From assembly GCA_963731625.1 (NCBI GenBank), contig CAVSWH010000015.1:1-64000 (forward strand): DNA of 64,000 nt. The letters run 5' to 3'. The notes under the pieces are model-generated. The model worked only from the letters and a program-made list of their open reading frames with translations, was not told the origin of the DNA and ran no database searches. Both the position numbers and the translations under genes were made by a program. Of this stretch, positions 35,127 to 43,339 are shown one piece after another (position 1 is the stretch's first letter; every line of letters starts with the position of its first letter). This DNA comes from PALSA-555 sp963731625 (GTDB lineage: Bacteria > Actinomycetota > Acidimicrobiia > IMCC26256 > PALSA-555).

Positions 35127-36010
35127 GTGTCGTCGCGCTGCTCACGCAGGTAGCGCTCGACCTCGCGGGCGAGCTCGTCGCCGCTCGGCAGCCGCCCCCA
35201 GGACCGGTCGGACACCGACCCGTCGGCGGTCGCCTCCGCGTCGAAGCGCTCCTCGAGCGTCGACACGTAGTTGCGGACGTCGTCGTCGCCGGCCGCGACC
35301 TCGTCGACCTTCTCGCGCCAGGACTGGGCGGTGCGCGCCAGCCCGTCGAGGTCGACGGTGAGGCCGGCGAGGCCGGCGAAGCGCTCGAGGAGGGCCAGGG
35401 TGGCGGGCGGGTTCGGGGGCGCCGCGAGGTAGTGGGGGACGGGCGCCCACAGCGACACCGACGGGACGCCCTGGGCGCGGCAGAAGTCGTTCAGCACGCC
35501 GACGATCCCGGTCGGGCCCTCGTAGCGGGACTGGGCGAGGCCGAGGCGGTCGACCAGCTTGGTGTCGGTGGCGGTGCCGGTGATGCGCGCCGCCCGGGTG
35601 TGGGGCACGTCGGCGAGCAGCGCCCCGAGGGTGATGACCATCTCGCAGTGGGTCTCGTGGGCGACGTCGGTGACCGCACGGCAGAAGGAGCGCCACCGGT
35701 AGCTCGGCTCGATGCCCCGCAGCACCACGAGGTCCCGGTCGCCGAACCCGACGGTGAAGAACACGTTCTCGGGCCAGGTGATCTGACGGGTCACCCCGTC
35801 GACGAGCGCGACTTGGGGGCGACGGGACTGGAAGTCGAAGTGCTCCTCCGGGTCGATCGACGCGACCCGTGTCGCCTCGCCGTGCTGGGTCAGCCACCCC
35901 GCGGCGGTCGACGCCGCGTCGGCGGCGTCGTTCCAGCCCTCGAACCCGGCCACGAGCAACGGCCGGCGCAGCGCCGCTGCCGGTTGCTCCCAGGTGAGGC
36001 CGTCCGCCAT
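35123..36010 (-). CDS. PAC2-family protein
   Basis: A 295-residue protein of the PAC2 (proteasome assembly chaperone 2-like, PF09754) family. Typical blocks are RPLLVAGFEGWNDAADAAS at the N terminus, VFFTVGFGDRDLVVLRGIEP in the middle and VSLWAPVPHYLAAPPNP. In actinobacteria these proteins are widespread but of unclear function, possibly linked to proteasome or ATP-grasp systems. No proteasome gene is in the window. The ATG lies 6 nt after TAACGT, suggesting leaderless transcription of the PAC2-SRPBCC pair. Confidence 0.88.
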   Translation of the reverse strand: MADGLTWEQPAAALRRPLLVAGFEGWNDAADAASTAAGWLTQHGEATRVASIDPEEHFDFQSRRPQVALVDGVTRQITWPENVFFTVGFGDRDLVVLRGIEPSYRWRSFCRAVTDVAHETHCEMVITLGALLADVPHTRAARITGTATDTKLVDRLGLAQSRYEGPTGIVGVLNDFCRAQGVPSVSLWAPVPHYLAAPPNPPATLALLERFAGLAGLTVDLDGLARTAQSWREKVDEVAAGDDDVRNYVSTLEERFDAEATADGSVSDRSWGRLPSGDELAREVERYLREQRDDT

Positions 36011-36016
36011 CCAGTC

Positions 36017-36022
36017 ACGTTA
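36017..36022 (-). promoter_or_regulatory. -10 element of the PAC2 gene (leaderless)
   Basis: TAACGT on the minus strand, 6 nt before the ATG. Confidence 0.5.
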
Positions 36023-36073
36023 CGTCGCCCTCGCGGTGCCCGGACGAGCGGACCCGGACACGCTCGGCGCGCC

Positions 36074-37273
36074 TCACGCGACCGCGCCGAGGCGCCGCAG
36101 CGCCGTGATCTCGTCGACGGGGTAGCCGAGCTCGGCCAGCACCTCGTCGGTGTGCTCGCCCGTGTCGGGCGCGGGTCGACGGATCACGGTCTGCTCGTCG
36201 TCGAACTGCATGGGTGCCGTCGCGAGCCGCACCGACGGCCGCGTCGGGTGCGCGGCGAAGTAGCCGTTGGCGAGGACCTGCGGGTCGTCGACGACCTCCA
36301 GCGGCGACGCCAGCGCCGACACGATCGTGTCCTCCGCGTCGAGTCGCCCGCGCAGGTCCGCGAGGGTGCGGCTGGCGATGGCCTCGACGAGGCGGTCGTG
36401 GAGCGCGACGCGGTGCTCGGCGCGGCTCGCGGTGTCGGCGAAGCGGCCGTCGTCCAGCAGGTCCGTGAGCCCCAGGGCGCGGCACGTCGGCGCGAAGTGG
36501 CGGGTGTCGTCGAGCATGTTGAGGAGCAGCCACCGCTCGTCGGCCGTCCGGTAGGGGCCGACGAGGGGGTTCGAGGACACGCCGCCGCCTCCGGTCCGCG
36601 GGTTCGCACCCGTGATCGCGGTGGCCGTGAGATCCATGCTCAGCTGCCACACCGCGGTGTTGAGCAGCGCCACGTCGACGAGGACGCCCTTCCCGGTGCG
36701 CTCGCGCTTGAACAGCGCGGCGGCGACGCCGCCGGCGAGCATGGCCCCGCTCGGCGCGTCCCCGAACGCGCCGCGGGGGTTCACGAGCGGCCCGGTCGGA
36801 GGCGTGAGCACGTGGCCGATGCCGCCCCGCGCCCAGAAGGAGACGGCGTCGAACCCGCCGTGGTCCGCCTCCGGGCCCCGCTGGCCCTGACCGTGGCCGC
36901 GGGCGTACACCAGCCGCTCGTTCACCGCCCAGCAGTCCTCCGGCTCGACGTGCAGCTTGCGACGCGCCGAGGGCAGGAAGCTCGTCAGCAGGACGTCGGC
37001 GTCGAGCAGGAGCCGGTCGAACACGGCCCGGCCCTCCGCCACGCGCAGGTCGACGGCGACCCCGCGCTTGTTCCGGTTGTAGAGCTCCCACAGGAAGTTC
37101 ACGTCGCCGGTGTCGACGGCGAACCCCGCGGCCATGATGCCGCGCAGCGGATCGCCCGTCGGGCGCTCGACCTTGATCACCTCGGCGCCCCAGTCGCCGA
37201 GGATCGCCCCGCAGGACGGGACGAACCCGTGCTCGGCCAGCTCCACCACCCGCACCCCGTCGAGCACGTCCAT
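36074..37273 (-). CDS. Class III (CaiB/BaiF) CoA transferase
   Basis: A 399-residue family III CoA transferase. It opens with LDGVRVVELAEHGFVPSCGA, followed by EVIKVERPTGDPLRG and WELYNRNKRGVAVDLRV, which are standard CaiB/BaiF blocks binding CoA. An Asp in the ADVLLTSFLP region is in the expected place for the catalytic carboxylate. The length and the C-terminal closing domain (LAELGYPVDEITALRRLGAV) are normal. The substrate is not deducible. It has a clear ribosome site (GGAGGGGAGG), unlike many neighbours, and is divergent from the ABC exporter. Confidence 0.92.
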   Translation of the reverse strand: MDVLDGVRVVELAEHGFVPSCGAILGDWGAEVIKVERPTGDPLRGIMAAGFAVDTGDVNFLWELYNRNKRGVAVDLRVAEGRAVFDRLLLDADVLLTSFLPSARRKLHVEPEDCWAVNERLVYARGHGQGQRGPEADHGGFDAVSFWARGGIGHVLTPPTGPLVNPRGAFGDAPSGAMLAGGVAAALFKRERTGKGVLVDVALLNTAVWQLSMDLTATAITGANPRTGGGGVSSNPLVGPYRTADERWLLLNMLDDTRHFAPTCRALGLTDLLDDGRFADTASRAEHRVALHDRLVEAIASRTLADLRGRLDAEDTIVSALASPLEVVDDPQVLANGYFAAHPTRPSVRLATAPMQFDDEQTVIRRPAPDTGEHTDEVLAELGYPVDEITALRRLGAVA

Positions 37274-37395
37274 GCCGCCTCCCCTCCGCCGTCGGATCCG
37301 CGCGCGATCTTGGCCCGGCCGCGTCGCCGCGTGCCGACGTCGCCCCCCGGGAAACCCCGGGCGGTCCGCGAGCGCAAGTCTGCGACACTGAAGCC

Positions 37396-38163
37396 ATGCC
37401 TGAACCTGCGGCAGCCCTACGCGCGCGCGGCCTCGTCAAGCAGTTCCGCCGCGTCCGCGCCGTGGACGGCATCGACCTCAGCGTCGGCGCCGGGGAGCGC
37501 GTCGCGCTCCTCGGGCCCAACGGCGCGGGCAAGACGACGACGCTCATGATGCTCCTCGGCGTGATCACCCCCGACGGGGGCACGATCGAGCTCGTCGGGC
37601 GCCGGCTCCCCGGCCAGCGCAGCGAGGCCATGGAGTCGGTCGGGTTCGCCGCGGGCTACCTGCCGCTCCCGGAACGGCTCAAGGTGCGCGAGTTCCTCCG
37701 CCTCTTCGCCGACCTCTACGGGGTCACCGACGGCCCCGAGGCGGTCACGCGCGGCCTGGCGCGCTTTCGCATCGACTCGCTCGCCGACGTGATGGGCAAC
37801 GAGCTGTCGTCGGGCCAGCGGACCCTCGTCGGCATCGTGAAGGCGACGCTGCACCGACCGCAGCTGCTCGTGCTCGACGAGCCCACGGCGTCGCTCGACC
37901 CCGACGTGGCGCACCGGGTGCGCAGCGGCCTCGAGCGCAGCTGTGAGGAGGACGGCACCGCGCTGCTCGTCACGAGCCACAACATGCAGGAGGTCGAGCG
38001 GCTCTGCACCCGGGTCGTGTTCCTGGCGCGCGGACACGTGGTCGCCGACGGCCCGCCCGACCAGGTGGCGGCGCACTTCGGCCGCCAGGACCTCGAGGGC
38101 GTCTTTCTGCACCTCGCCGAGGGCGGCGTGGACCCGATCAGCGACGCGCGGGCGGTGTCGTGA
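37396..38163 (+). CDS. ABC exporter ATP-binding protein
   Basis: A 255-residue ATPase of the drug/polysaccharide exporter type. Walker A is GPNGAGKTT, the Q-loop region is FAAGYLPLPERL, the signature is the variant NELSSGQRTL and Walker B is LLVLDEPTASLDPD; the switch His is in LVTSHNMQEVERLC. The last helices are typical of ABC-2 ATPases. GACACT lies 6 nt before the ATG. It overlaps the permease gene by 4 nt (GTGATG junction), forming a two-gene exporter unit with unknown cargo. Confidence 0.93.
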   Translation: MPEPAAALRARGLVKQFRRVRAVDGIDLSVGAGERVALLGPNGAGKTTTLMMLLGVITPDGGTIELVGRRLPGQRSEAMESVGFAAGYLPLPERLKVREFLRLFADLYGVTDGPEAVTRGLARFRIDSLADVMGNELSSGQRTLVGIVKATLHRPQLLVLDEPTASLDPDVAHRVRSGLERSCEEDGTALLVTSHNMQEVERLCTRVVFLARGHVVADGPPDQVAAHFGRQDLEGVFLHLAEGGVDPISDARAVS

Positions 38164-38951
38164 TGCGCGCCCAGCGGGTGCGGGCGATCGCCCGCCGCCA
38201 GAGCTACGTGCTGCGACGGGCGCCACAGCGCTGGTTCGACGTGATCGTGTGGCCGGTCGTCGACGCCATCCTCTTCGGCGCGATCGGCGTCTACTTCGGC
38301 CAGCAGCACGGCGTGGCGGCCGCCAGCGCGGCGTTCCTGCTCGCCGGCATCGTGCTCTTCCACGTGCTGTTCCAGGCCGAGATCAGCCTCGCGACCGGGT
38401 TCCTCGAGGAGACCTGGTCGCGCAACCTCTTGAACCTGATGGTGACGCCCCTGACCGAGCTCGAGTACGGGGCGGGCGTCGTGCTGTTCGGTCTCGGCCG
38501 GCTCGCGATCGGCGTGTCCGTGGTGTCGGTCGTCGCGTTCGCGCTCTTCGCCTTCAACATCACGTCGCTCGGGCTCGGGCTCGTGCCCCTCGTCGCCATC
38601 CTGCTCGTCGTCGGGTGGGCGGTCGCGCTCGTGGTGATCGGGCTGATCCTGCGCGTCGGGCAGGGCGCCGAGATCCTCACCTGGGGCTTCATCGCGTTCC
38701 TGTTGCCGATGTCGGGGATCTTCTACCCGGTGAGCGCGCTCCCGGCCGGGCTGCAGCCGCTCGCGCAGGCCTTGCCGACGACGCACGTCTTCGCCGCGGC
38801 GCGGGCCCTGGTCGAGGGCCATCCGCTGCCGTGGGACCAGGTCGGGATCGCCGCCGCGGGCGCGGTCGTCGCCGCGCTGCTCTCGGTGTGGTACCTCACG
38901 CGGATGCTGGCGACGTTCCGCCGGCGCGGCTTCATCAGCCGCCACGTCTAG
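38160..38951 (+). CDS. ABC-2 type exporter permease
   Basis: A 263-residue membrane protein with six hydrophobic segments, among them FLLAGIVLFHVLFQAEISLA, VSVVSVVAFALFAFNIT, LLVVGWAVALVVIGLILRVG and FIAFLLPMSGIFYPVSALPA. The last includes the ABC-2 signature region (MSGIFYPVSALP followed by a proline-rich turn), as in NodJ-like permeases. It works with the ATPase encoded just upstream. No regulatory gene or cargo gene accompanies them. A tail-to-tail junction with the aminoglycoside-phosphotransferase-like gene follows directly. Confidence 0.92.
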   Translation: MMRAQRVRAIARRQSYVLRRAPQRWFDVIVWPVVDAILFGAIGVYFGQQHGVAAASAAFLLAGIVLFHVLFQAEISLATGFLEETWSRNLLNLMVTPLTELEYGAGVVLFGLGRLAIGVSVVSVVAFALFAFNITSLGLGLVPLVAILLVVGWAVALVVIGLILRVGQGAEILTWGFIAFLLPMSGIFYPVSALPAGLQPLAQALPTTHVFAAARALVEGHPLPWDQVGIAAAGAVVAALLSVWYLTRMLATFRRRGFISRHV

Positions 38952-39989
38952 TCAGTGGAGCGCCGCGTCCTCGGAGGCGTCGGCGAGGCGGAGGGCCTGC
39001 GCGGCCAGCCCGTCGACGATCGGCGACATGTCGGTGAACCCCTCGCCGAGGGTCTTGCCCATGAGGAAGCGGGCGTGGATGCCCTCGACGATGATCGCCA
39101 GCTTGTACATGGCGAACACCTCGTAGAAGTCGAGGTGGGCGACGTCGCGCCCTGACGTCGCGGCGTAGCGCGCGATGACCTCGTCGCGGGTGAAGAAGCC
39201 GGGCACGTCGGCGGCGCCCTGGGCGGTGAGGGTCGCCAGCTGGGCGCCGCCGCCCCAGTAGACGAGGAGGAGCCCGACGTCGGTGAGCGGGTCGCCGAGC
39301 GTCGACATCTCCCAGTCGAGGACGGCGGCGATGCGCCCGGGGTCGTCGGGGGCGAGCATCGTGTTGTCCAGGCGGTAGTCGCCGTGCACGATCGCCGGCG
39401 GGCCCGACGTGGGGAGCGCGACGTCGAGGCGCCGGCCGACCTCCTCGAGCGCGGGGAGGTCGCGCGTCTTGTTGGCCTGCCACTGCTTGCCCCACCGGGC
39501 GACGTTGCGGGCCAGGAACCCGTCCGGGCGGCCGAAGTCGCCGAGCCCGACGGCCTGGTAGTCGACGGCGTGCAGCGCCGCGAGCACGTCGACGAGGCTC
39601 GTCGAGCAGGCGCGCGCCTCCTCGGGCGTCAGCGTCGCCATCTCCTCGCGGGTGCGCAGGATCCGGCCGTCGACGCGTTCCATCACGTAGAACGGCGCGC
39701 CGAGCACGGTGTCGTCCGCGAAGGCGAGGACCTGGGGGACGGGCACGCCCGTCGGGCCGAGCGCGGCGAGCACCGTGTACTCGCGGCGCATGTCGTGGGC
39801 GGTCGCGACGACGTGGCCGAGCGGCGGGCGGCGCAGGACCCACGAGCGCGTGCCGTCGGAGACGACGTAGGTGAGGTTGGAGCGCCCGCCGGCGATCAGC
39901 TCGGCGTCGAGCGGCGCGCCGGTCGCGCCGTCGACGTGCGCGGCGAACCAGGGCCGCAGTGCTTCGAGGTCGACGCCCTCCGGCGACAC
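38952..39989 (-). CDS. Aminoglycoside-phosphotransferase-fold kinase (ACAD10/11-like)
   Basis: A 345-residue APH-family phosphotransferase. The catalytic loop is IVHGDYRLDNTML (HGDxxxxN), and the metal-binding Asp is in AAVLDWEMSTLGDPLTDVG. The N-terminal lobe contains SNLTYVVSDGTRSWVLRRPP. This wording is the ACAD10/ACAD11-N-terminal kinase type often found near acyl-CoA metabolism, not antibiotic resistance. The substrate may be a hydroxyacyl-CoA; that is inference. The GTG start lies 8 nt after TAACCT. Confidence 0.9.
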   Translation of the reverse strand: MSPEGVDLEALRPWFAAHVDGATGAPLDAELIAGGRSNLTYVVSDGTRSWVLRRPPLGHVVATAHDMRREYTVLAALGPTGVPVPQVLAFADDTVLGAPFYVMERVDGRILRTREEMATLTPEEARACSTSLVDVLAALHAVDYQAVGLGDFGRPDGFLARNVARWGKQWQANKTRDLPALEEVGRRLDVALPTSGPPAIVHGDYRLDNTMLAPDDPGRIAAVLDWEMSTLGDPLTDVGLLLVYWGGGAQLATLTAQGAADVPGFFTRDEVIARYAATSGRDVAHLDFYEVFAMYKLAIIVEGIHARFLMGKTLGEGFTDMSPIVDGLAAQALRLADASEDAALH

Positions 39990-39997
39990 GCCGGGGC

Positions 39998-40003
39998 AGG
40001 TTA
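39998..40003 (-). promoter_or_regulatory. -10 element of the APH-fold kinase gene (leaderless)
   Basis: TAACCT on the minus strand, 8 nt before the GTG start codon. Confidence 0.45.
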
Positions 40004-40017
40004 GTGACGTCGGGGGA

Positions 40018-40365
40018 TCAGGCGACCCGGAACTCGCGCGGCTCGACGGGCTGGCCGTCGCCCTTCGGGTAGCGGGCGACCCGGCCGACCGGCATGTCGA
40101 CGCGGTACCCGGCGGCGGCGCGCTCCTCCTCGGACTCGCCGCCCCAGAACCCGTACTCCCGGTGGTCCCGGGCCCAGTCGCGGCACGGTTCGAGCGCCGG
40201 GCAGGTGCGACACACCGCCCGGGCCCGGGCCTCGCGCAGCACGCGGGTCTCGGGCCGCTCGCCCGCGGGCGCGAAGAAGAGGTTGGTCTGCCCGACGCAC
40301 GCCCCGTCCGCCGTCCAGGCCAACGGGCCAGTGAAAATCAGGTTCGACACCGTGTCGAGCGCCAC
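40018..40365 (-). CDS. WhiB-family iron-sulfur transcription regulator
   Basis: A 115-residue WhiB-like protein. The four cluster cysteines are Cys23 (DGACVGQ), Cys52 and Cys55 (VCRTCPAL) and Cys61 (EPCRDW), followed by the beta-turn motif GFWGGESEEER and a basic C-terminal tail that contacts DNA. Wbl proteins bind a [4Fe-4S] cluster and often partner with the primary sigma factor. Subtype cannot be assigned. GTG is used as start; TTG or further upstream starts are not excluded. It is divergent from a LysR-type gene across a region with two dyads. Confidence 0.9.
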   Translation of the reverse strand: MALDTVSNLIFTGPLAWTADGACVGQTNLFFAPAGERPETRVLREARARAVCRTCPALEPCRDWARDHREYGFWGGESEEERAAAGYRVDMPVGRVARYPKGDGQPVEPREFRVA

Positions 40366-40464
40366 CAACCGTCCTTCGCTTCTCCGCCGTGAGTGCAGTG
40401 CCGGGGAGCCGACCGGGGGGAAGCCGGCTCCCATCGGCGGCTGCCCCTCCATGGTGCAACAGCC

Positions 40465-40487
40465 CAGACAATCTGTCCAACTGTCTG
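40465..40487. promoter_or_regulatory. Dyad CAGACA-N11-TGTCTG between whiB and lysR genes
   Basis: A perfect 6-bp inverted repeat with an 11-base centre, which is the geometry of LysR-type operators (T-N11-A). It sits about 45 bp before the LysR gene and 100 bp before the WhiB gene, so it could control both divergent promoters. Confidence 0.5.
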
Positions 40488-40500
40488 TACCGATCATTCC

Positions 40501-40517
40501 CATCGCTGACAGCGATG
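40501..40517. promoter_or_regulatory. Dyad CATCGCT-GAC-AGCGATG at the LysR promoter
   Basis: A perfect 7-bp inverted repeat with a 3-nt centre that ends 1 bp before the -10 box TACGGT of the LysR-type gene. It overlaps where the -35/spacer would be, the expected place for an autoregulatory repressor site. Confidence 0.5.
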
Positions 40518-40518
40518 C

Positions 40519-40524
40519 TACGGT
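40519..40524 (+). promoter_or_regulatory. -10 element of the LysR-type gene (leaderless)
   Basis: TACGGT, 7 nt before the ATG, with no ribosome site between. Confidence 0.5.
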
Positions 40525-40531
40525 GGGCTCG

Positions 40532-41473
40532 ATGGAGCTCCGGCACCTCGACACGCTCCTCGCCATCGCCGAGGAGGGGTCGTTCACGGCCGCGGCCGAC
40601 GCCCTCTCGACCGTCCAGTCGAACGTCTCCCAGCAGGTGCGCCAGCTCGAGGCCGAGCTCGGCGCCCAGCTGCTGACCCGCACCCGCCACGGGGCGATCC
40701 CCACGGAGTGCGGTGACCGCGTCCTGGACCGGGCCCGGCGGGTGCGGCGGGAGCTCGAGGCGCTCCGCGCCGACCTGTCGATGCTGCAGGGCCTCGAGGC
40801 GGGCGACGCGAGCTTCGGGATCGTCGGGACGGCGAGCCGATGGGTCGTGCCCCGCCTCGTCGCCATGCTGCGCGGCCGGGCGCCCGGCATCCGCCTGCGG
40901 GTGAACGAGGGCGCGTCGGAGCGGCTCGTGAGCGAGGTGCTGAGCGGCGAGCTCGCGCAGGCCGTCGTCACCGAGCCGGTCCAGGAGCGCCGCCTGGCGA
41001 TCGAGACGCTGCTCGACGAAGCGCTCGTCGGCGTCGTCCCCGAGGACGTGCCGCTGCCCGACGGCCCCGTGCCGCTCGAGGCGCTGCTCGCGCTCGGGCT
41101 CGGGTTCGTGCTGCCCCCGGCGGGCAACCCGCTGCGCACCGAGGTCGACCACGCGGCCGCGGCGCGCGACCTGCACCTGCCGGTCGTCGTGGAGGTGGAG
41201 GGCATCCGGCTCGTCAGCGACCTCGTCGCGGCGGGCGCCGGGTGCTCGGTGCTGCCCGAGACCGCGGTGCCGACCGAGCTGCAGGGCGTGCGCACGGTCG
41301 AGCTCACCGGTGTGCCGCCGCGGCGGCTGGCGCTGATCAGCGCCCGGGACTCGGCGCTGTCGCTCGCGGACCGTGCGGTGCGCGAGTGCGTGCGCGGGCT
41401 CGTCGCCGAGCGGCCCGTGGCGATCAACCCGGTGGTGCCGTCACCGGACGCGCTCGCGCGGACGCTTCGGTAG
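40532..41473 (+). CDS. LysR-family transcriptional regulator
   Basis: A 313-residue LTTR. The N-terminal winged helix reads MELRHLDTLLAIAEEGSF, then AAADALSTVQSNVSQQVRQL, with the linker helix behind it. The effector domain starts at FGIVGTASRWVVPRLVAMLR and contains the typical hinge residues (LVSDLVAAGAGCSVLPETAV). The inducer is unknown. The ATG matches the family's N terminus and a leaderless promoter. The adjacent divergent WhiB gene and the dyads between them suggest autoregulation. Confidence 0.92.
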   Translation: MELRHLDTLLAIAEEGSFTAAADALSTVQSNVSQQVRQLEAELGAQLLTRTRHGAIPTECGDRVLDRARRVRRELEALRADLSMLQGLEAGDASFGIVGTASRWVVPRLVAMLRGRAPGIRLRVNEGASERLVSEVLSGELAQAVVTEPVQERRLAIETLLDEALVGVVPEDVPLPDGPVPLEALLALGLGFVLPPAGNPLRTEVDHAAAARDLHLPVVVEVEGIRLVSDLVAAGAGCSVLPETAVPTELQGVRTVELTGVPPRRLALISARDSALSLADRAVRECVRGLVAERPVAINPVVPSPDALARTLR

Positions 41474-41497
41474 CATCCGCGCGACGAGGGGGACGAC

Positions 41498-41761
41498 GTG
41501 ACGTCAGAACATCCCGCGGGCCAGGCGGCGCCGCAGCCGCAGCGGCAGGTGAGCGGACGGCTCATCTTCGCGATGGTGCTCGTCGGGATCGTGCTCATCT
41601 TCGCGCTCGTCAACCTCGAGGACGCGCGGATCGACTTCGTGTTCGGTCAGGTGACGCTGCCGGTGTTCTTCGTGATCGCGATCCCGGCGTTCCTCGGCTT
41701 CGGTGCGGGCGAGCTCGTCTCCCACCACCGGACGGCACGCCGCCGCAAGCGCGCCCGCTGA
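41498..41761 (+). CDS. LapA/DUF1049-like small membrane protein
   Basis: An 87-residue protein with two transmembrane helices (LIFAMVLVGIVLIFALVNL and VFFVIAIPAFLGFGAGELV) joined by a short loop NLEDARIDFVFGQVTLP. The loop phrase resembling 'N...v.v.fl.g....pl' is the LapA/DUF1049 pattern. The basic tail (HRTARRRKRAR) should be cytoplasmic. The GTG is preceded by GAGGGGG. In other bacteria LapA works in envelope assembly; here the role is open. It follows the LysR gene by 24 nt. Confidence 0.78.
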   Translation: MTSEHPAGQAAPQPQRQVSGRLIFAMVLVGIVLIFALVNLEDARIDFVFGQVTLPVFFVIAIPAFLGFGAGELVSHHRTARRRKRAR

Positions 41762-41764
41762 CCC

Positions 41765-42505
41765 TCAGGCGCCGACCACCCGCGTCCCGGCGACGCGGCG
41801 CTCGGGTGCCGGGCCGGCCAGCTCGAGGCGGTCGATCCCCGGCGCCCCGTCGTGGTCCTCGAGGCAGAGCCGCCCGCCCCCGGGCCACACCAGCTCGGTC
41901 GTGTGGGCGCCGCTCGTCGCCTCGGCGCCGCCGAGCAGGTCGCCGAAGAAGCGCCGGGCGGCGGCGCGGTCCGGCGTCCGGAGCACGACGCGGCACAGCT
42001 CGGCGGCCACGGCCGCCCACGTCGGGGGTGTGGGCCACCAGGCCGGGCCCGCCAGGGGCCCGTCGGTCTCGGCGTTCGCGAAGCGGGTGGCGAAGGGCGT
42101 CGTGTCCGCCTGCGCGGCGAGCTGCACGACGGTCCCGCACGCCTCGGCGGGCACGAGGAACGCCTCCCTCCAGTTCGGGTCGGCGGCGTTCACCCCGACC
42201 GGCGTCCGGCCCGTGGCGCGGGCCGCGGCGAGCGCCGCGTCGAAGTCGTCGACCTTGACGGTGAGGTGGTGGGGCCCGTCGCCGTGGCGTGCGAGAAAGC
42301 GCGCCAGGAAGTCGTGCTGGTCGACGTCCCACGGCTCGAGCAGCTCGACGGTCATCCCACGCGTCGCGTCGCCGACGCGCACCTGCATGGGCCGGAAGCC
42401 CTGGGACTGCCCGCCGGAGAGCACGAGCCCGCCGAGCTCGCCGACGAGGGTGTCGAGCGCGGGCGCCACGTCGGTCGTGGCGAGCGCCACGTGGTCGAGG
42501 TCCAC
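41765..42505 (-). CDS. VOC-superfamily (glyoxalase-like) protein
   Basis: A 246-residue protein with two vicinal-oxygen-chelate halves. The first begins LDHVALATTDVAPALDTLV and includes HHLTVKVDDFDAALAAARA; the second includes CRVVLRTPDRAAARRFFGDLL and ends with GIDRLELAGPAPERRV. Metal ligands are likely the His in LDHVA, the His in GPHHLTV and Glu residues in the strands (VELLEPWD). Enzyme type (isomerase, dioxygenase or resistance protein) is undetermined. It lies 3 nt after the PAP2 gene end and may be in the same transcript. Confidence 0.82.
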   Translation of the reverse strand: MDLDHVALATTDVAPALDTLVGELGGLVLSGGQSQGFRPMQVRVGDATRGMTVELLEPWDVDQHDFLARFLARHGDGPHHLTVKVDDFDAALAAARATGRTPVGVNAADPNWREAFLVPAEACGTVVQLAAQADTTPFATRFANAETDGPLAGPAWWPTPPTWAAVAAELCRVVLRTPDRAAARRFFGDLLGGAEATSGAHTTELVWPGGGRLCLEDHDGAPGIDRLELAGPAPERRVAGTRVVGA

Positions 42506-42508
42506 GGA

Positions 42509-43339
42509 TCAGGTGGCGGTCGTGGTCGGCGCGGGCCGGCGGCCGGCCCGCGTGCAGATCCGCGAGATGAGGTAGCCGAGCCCGAGCGCGGTGAAGCCGC
42601 CGAGGGCGTCGACGATGTAGTGGTTGGCGGTGCACACGATCGCCGTGACCGTGAAGAGCGGGTAGATCCCGGCGAGCACCTTCGCCCAGCGGCGCTGAAG
42701 CCGGGGCACGAGCGCGCAGGCGCAGAAGAGGGCCCAGGCGCAGTGGACGCTCGGCATCGCGGCGAACTGGTTCGAGATCTTGTTGATCGCGCCCGAGTTG
42801 AACGACCAGAACGTCGGGTACTTCGCCAGCGTGTCCACGAACCCGTAGTGGGCCGGCAGGAGCCGGGGCGGCATCAGCGGGAAGAAGATGAAGCCGAGCA
42901 GCGCGAGCCCGGTCGCCACGGCCATCGCGTTGCGCCACAGCGGGTAGTCGTCGCGCCAGCGTGTGAACAGGTAGAAGAGGACGAACGCGGTGACGACGAA
43001 GTGCAGCGACCCGTAGAAGTAGTTGCAGGCGATGATGAACGGCGTGAAGTGCAGCGCCCACTGCTGGAGCTGCAGCTCGACGTTCAGGCTCAGGTGGGCC
43101 TGGAACCCGATGATCTGCATCGCGTGGTGGCGGGCGACCTCGGTGCCGCCCTCGTTGAGGTTCCGGATCGCCGAGTACACGGCGTAGTACCCCGCGATGA
43201 AGAGGATCTCGACCCACCAGTAGATGACGAAGCCGTTGCGCAGGGCTCGCGCGCCGGGCAGCCGGCGCCGCCACGGTGTGGCGGGCGTCGGAGCGACCGC
43301 GTCGGGCGGGGGCGGCGCGGCGGGCGGCGCGACCGTCAC
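42509..43339 (-). CDS. PAP2-superfamily membrane phosphatase/transferase
   Basis: A 276-residue integral membrane protein with six hydrophobic segments. The catalytic PAP2 motifs are visible: AMPSVHCAWALF (PSxH) and ANHYIVDALGGF (the second His with a following Asp). The architecture, with FLYLF-type helices and the sequence FFPLMPPRLLP before the active site, is that of the Aur1/Ipt1 (PAP2_3) subgroup, which handles phospholipid head groups such as inositol phosphate. The GTG start overlaps the upstream flippase-like stop by 4 nt and follows GGAGGG. A phospholipid or glycolipid function is likely. Confidence 0.85.
   Translation of the reverse strand: MTVAPPAAPPPPDAVAPTPATPWRRRLPGARALRNGFVIYWWVEILFIAGYYAVYSAIRNLNEGGTEVARHHAMQIIGFQAHLSLNVELQLQQWALHFTPFIIACNYFYGSLHFVVTAFVLFYLFTRWRDDYPLWRNAMAVATGLALLGFIFFPLMPPRLLPAHYGFVDTLAKYPTFWSFNSGAINKISNQFAAMPSVHCAWALFCACALVPRLQRRWAKVLAGIYPLFTVTAIVCTANHYIVDALGGFTALGLGYLISRICTRAGRRPAPTTTAT

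Noticed and set aside
38952..39989. Antibiotic resistance by an aminoglycoside phosphotransferase
   Set aside because: Although the fold is APH, the sequence around HGDYRLDN and LDWEMSTLGDP is the ACAD10/11-like type associated with acyl-CoA metabolism, so resistance is not claimed.
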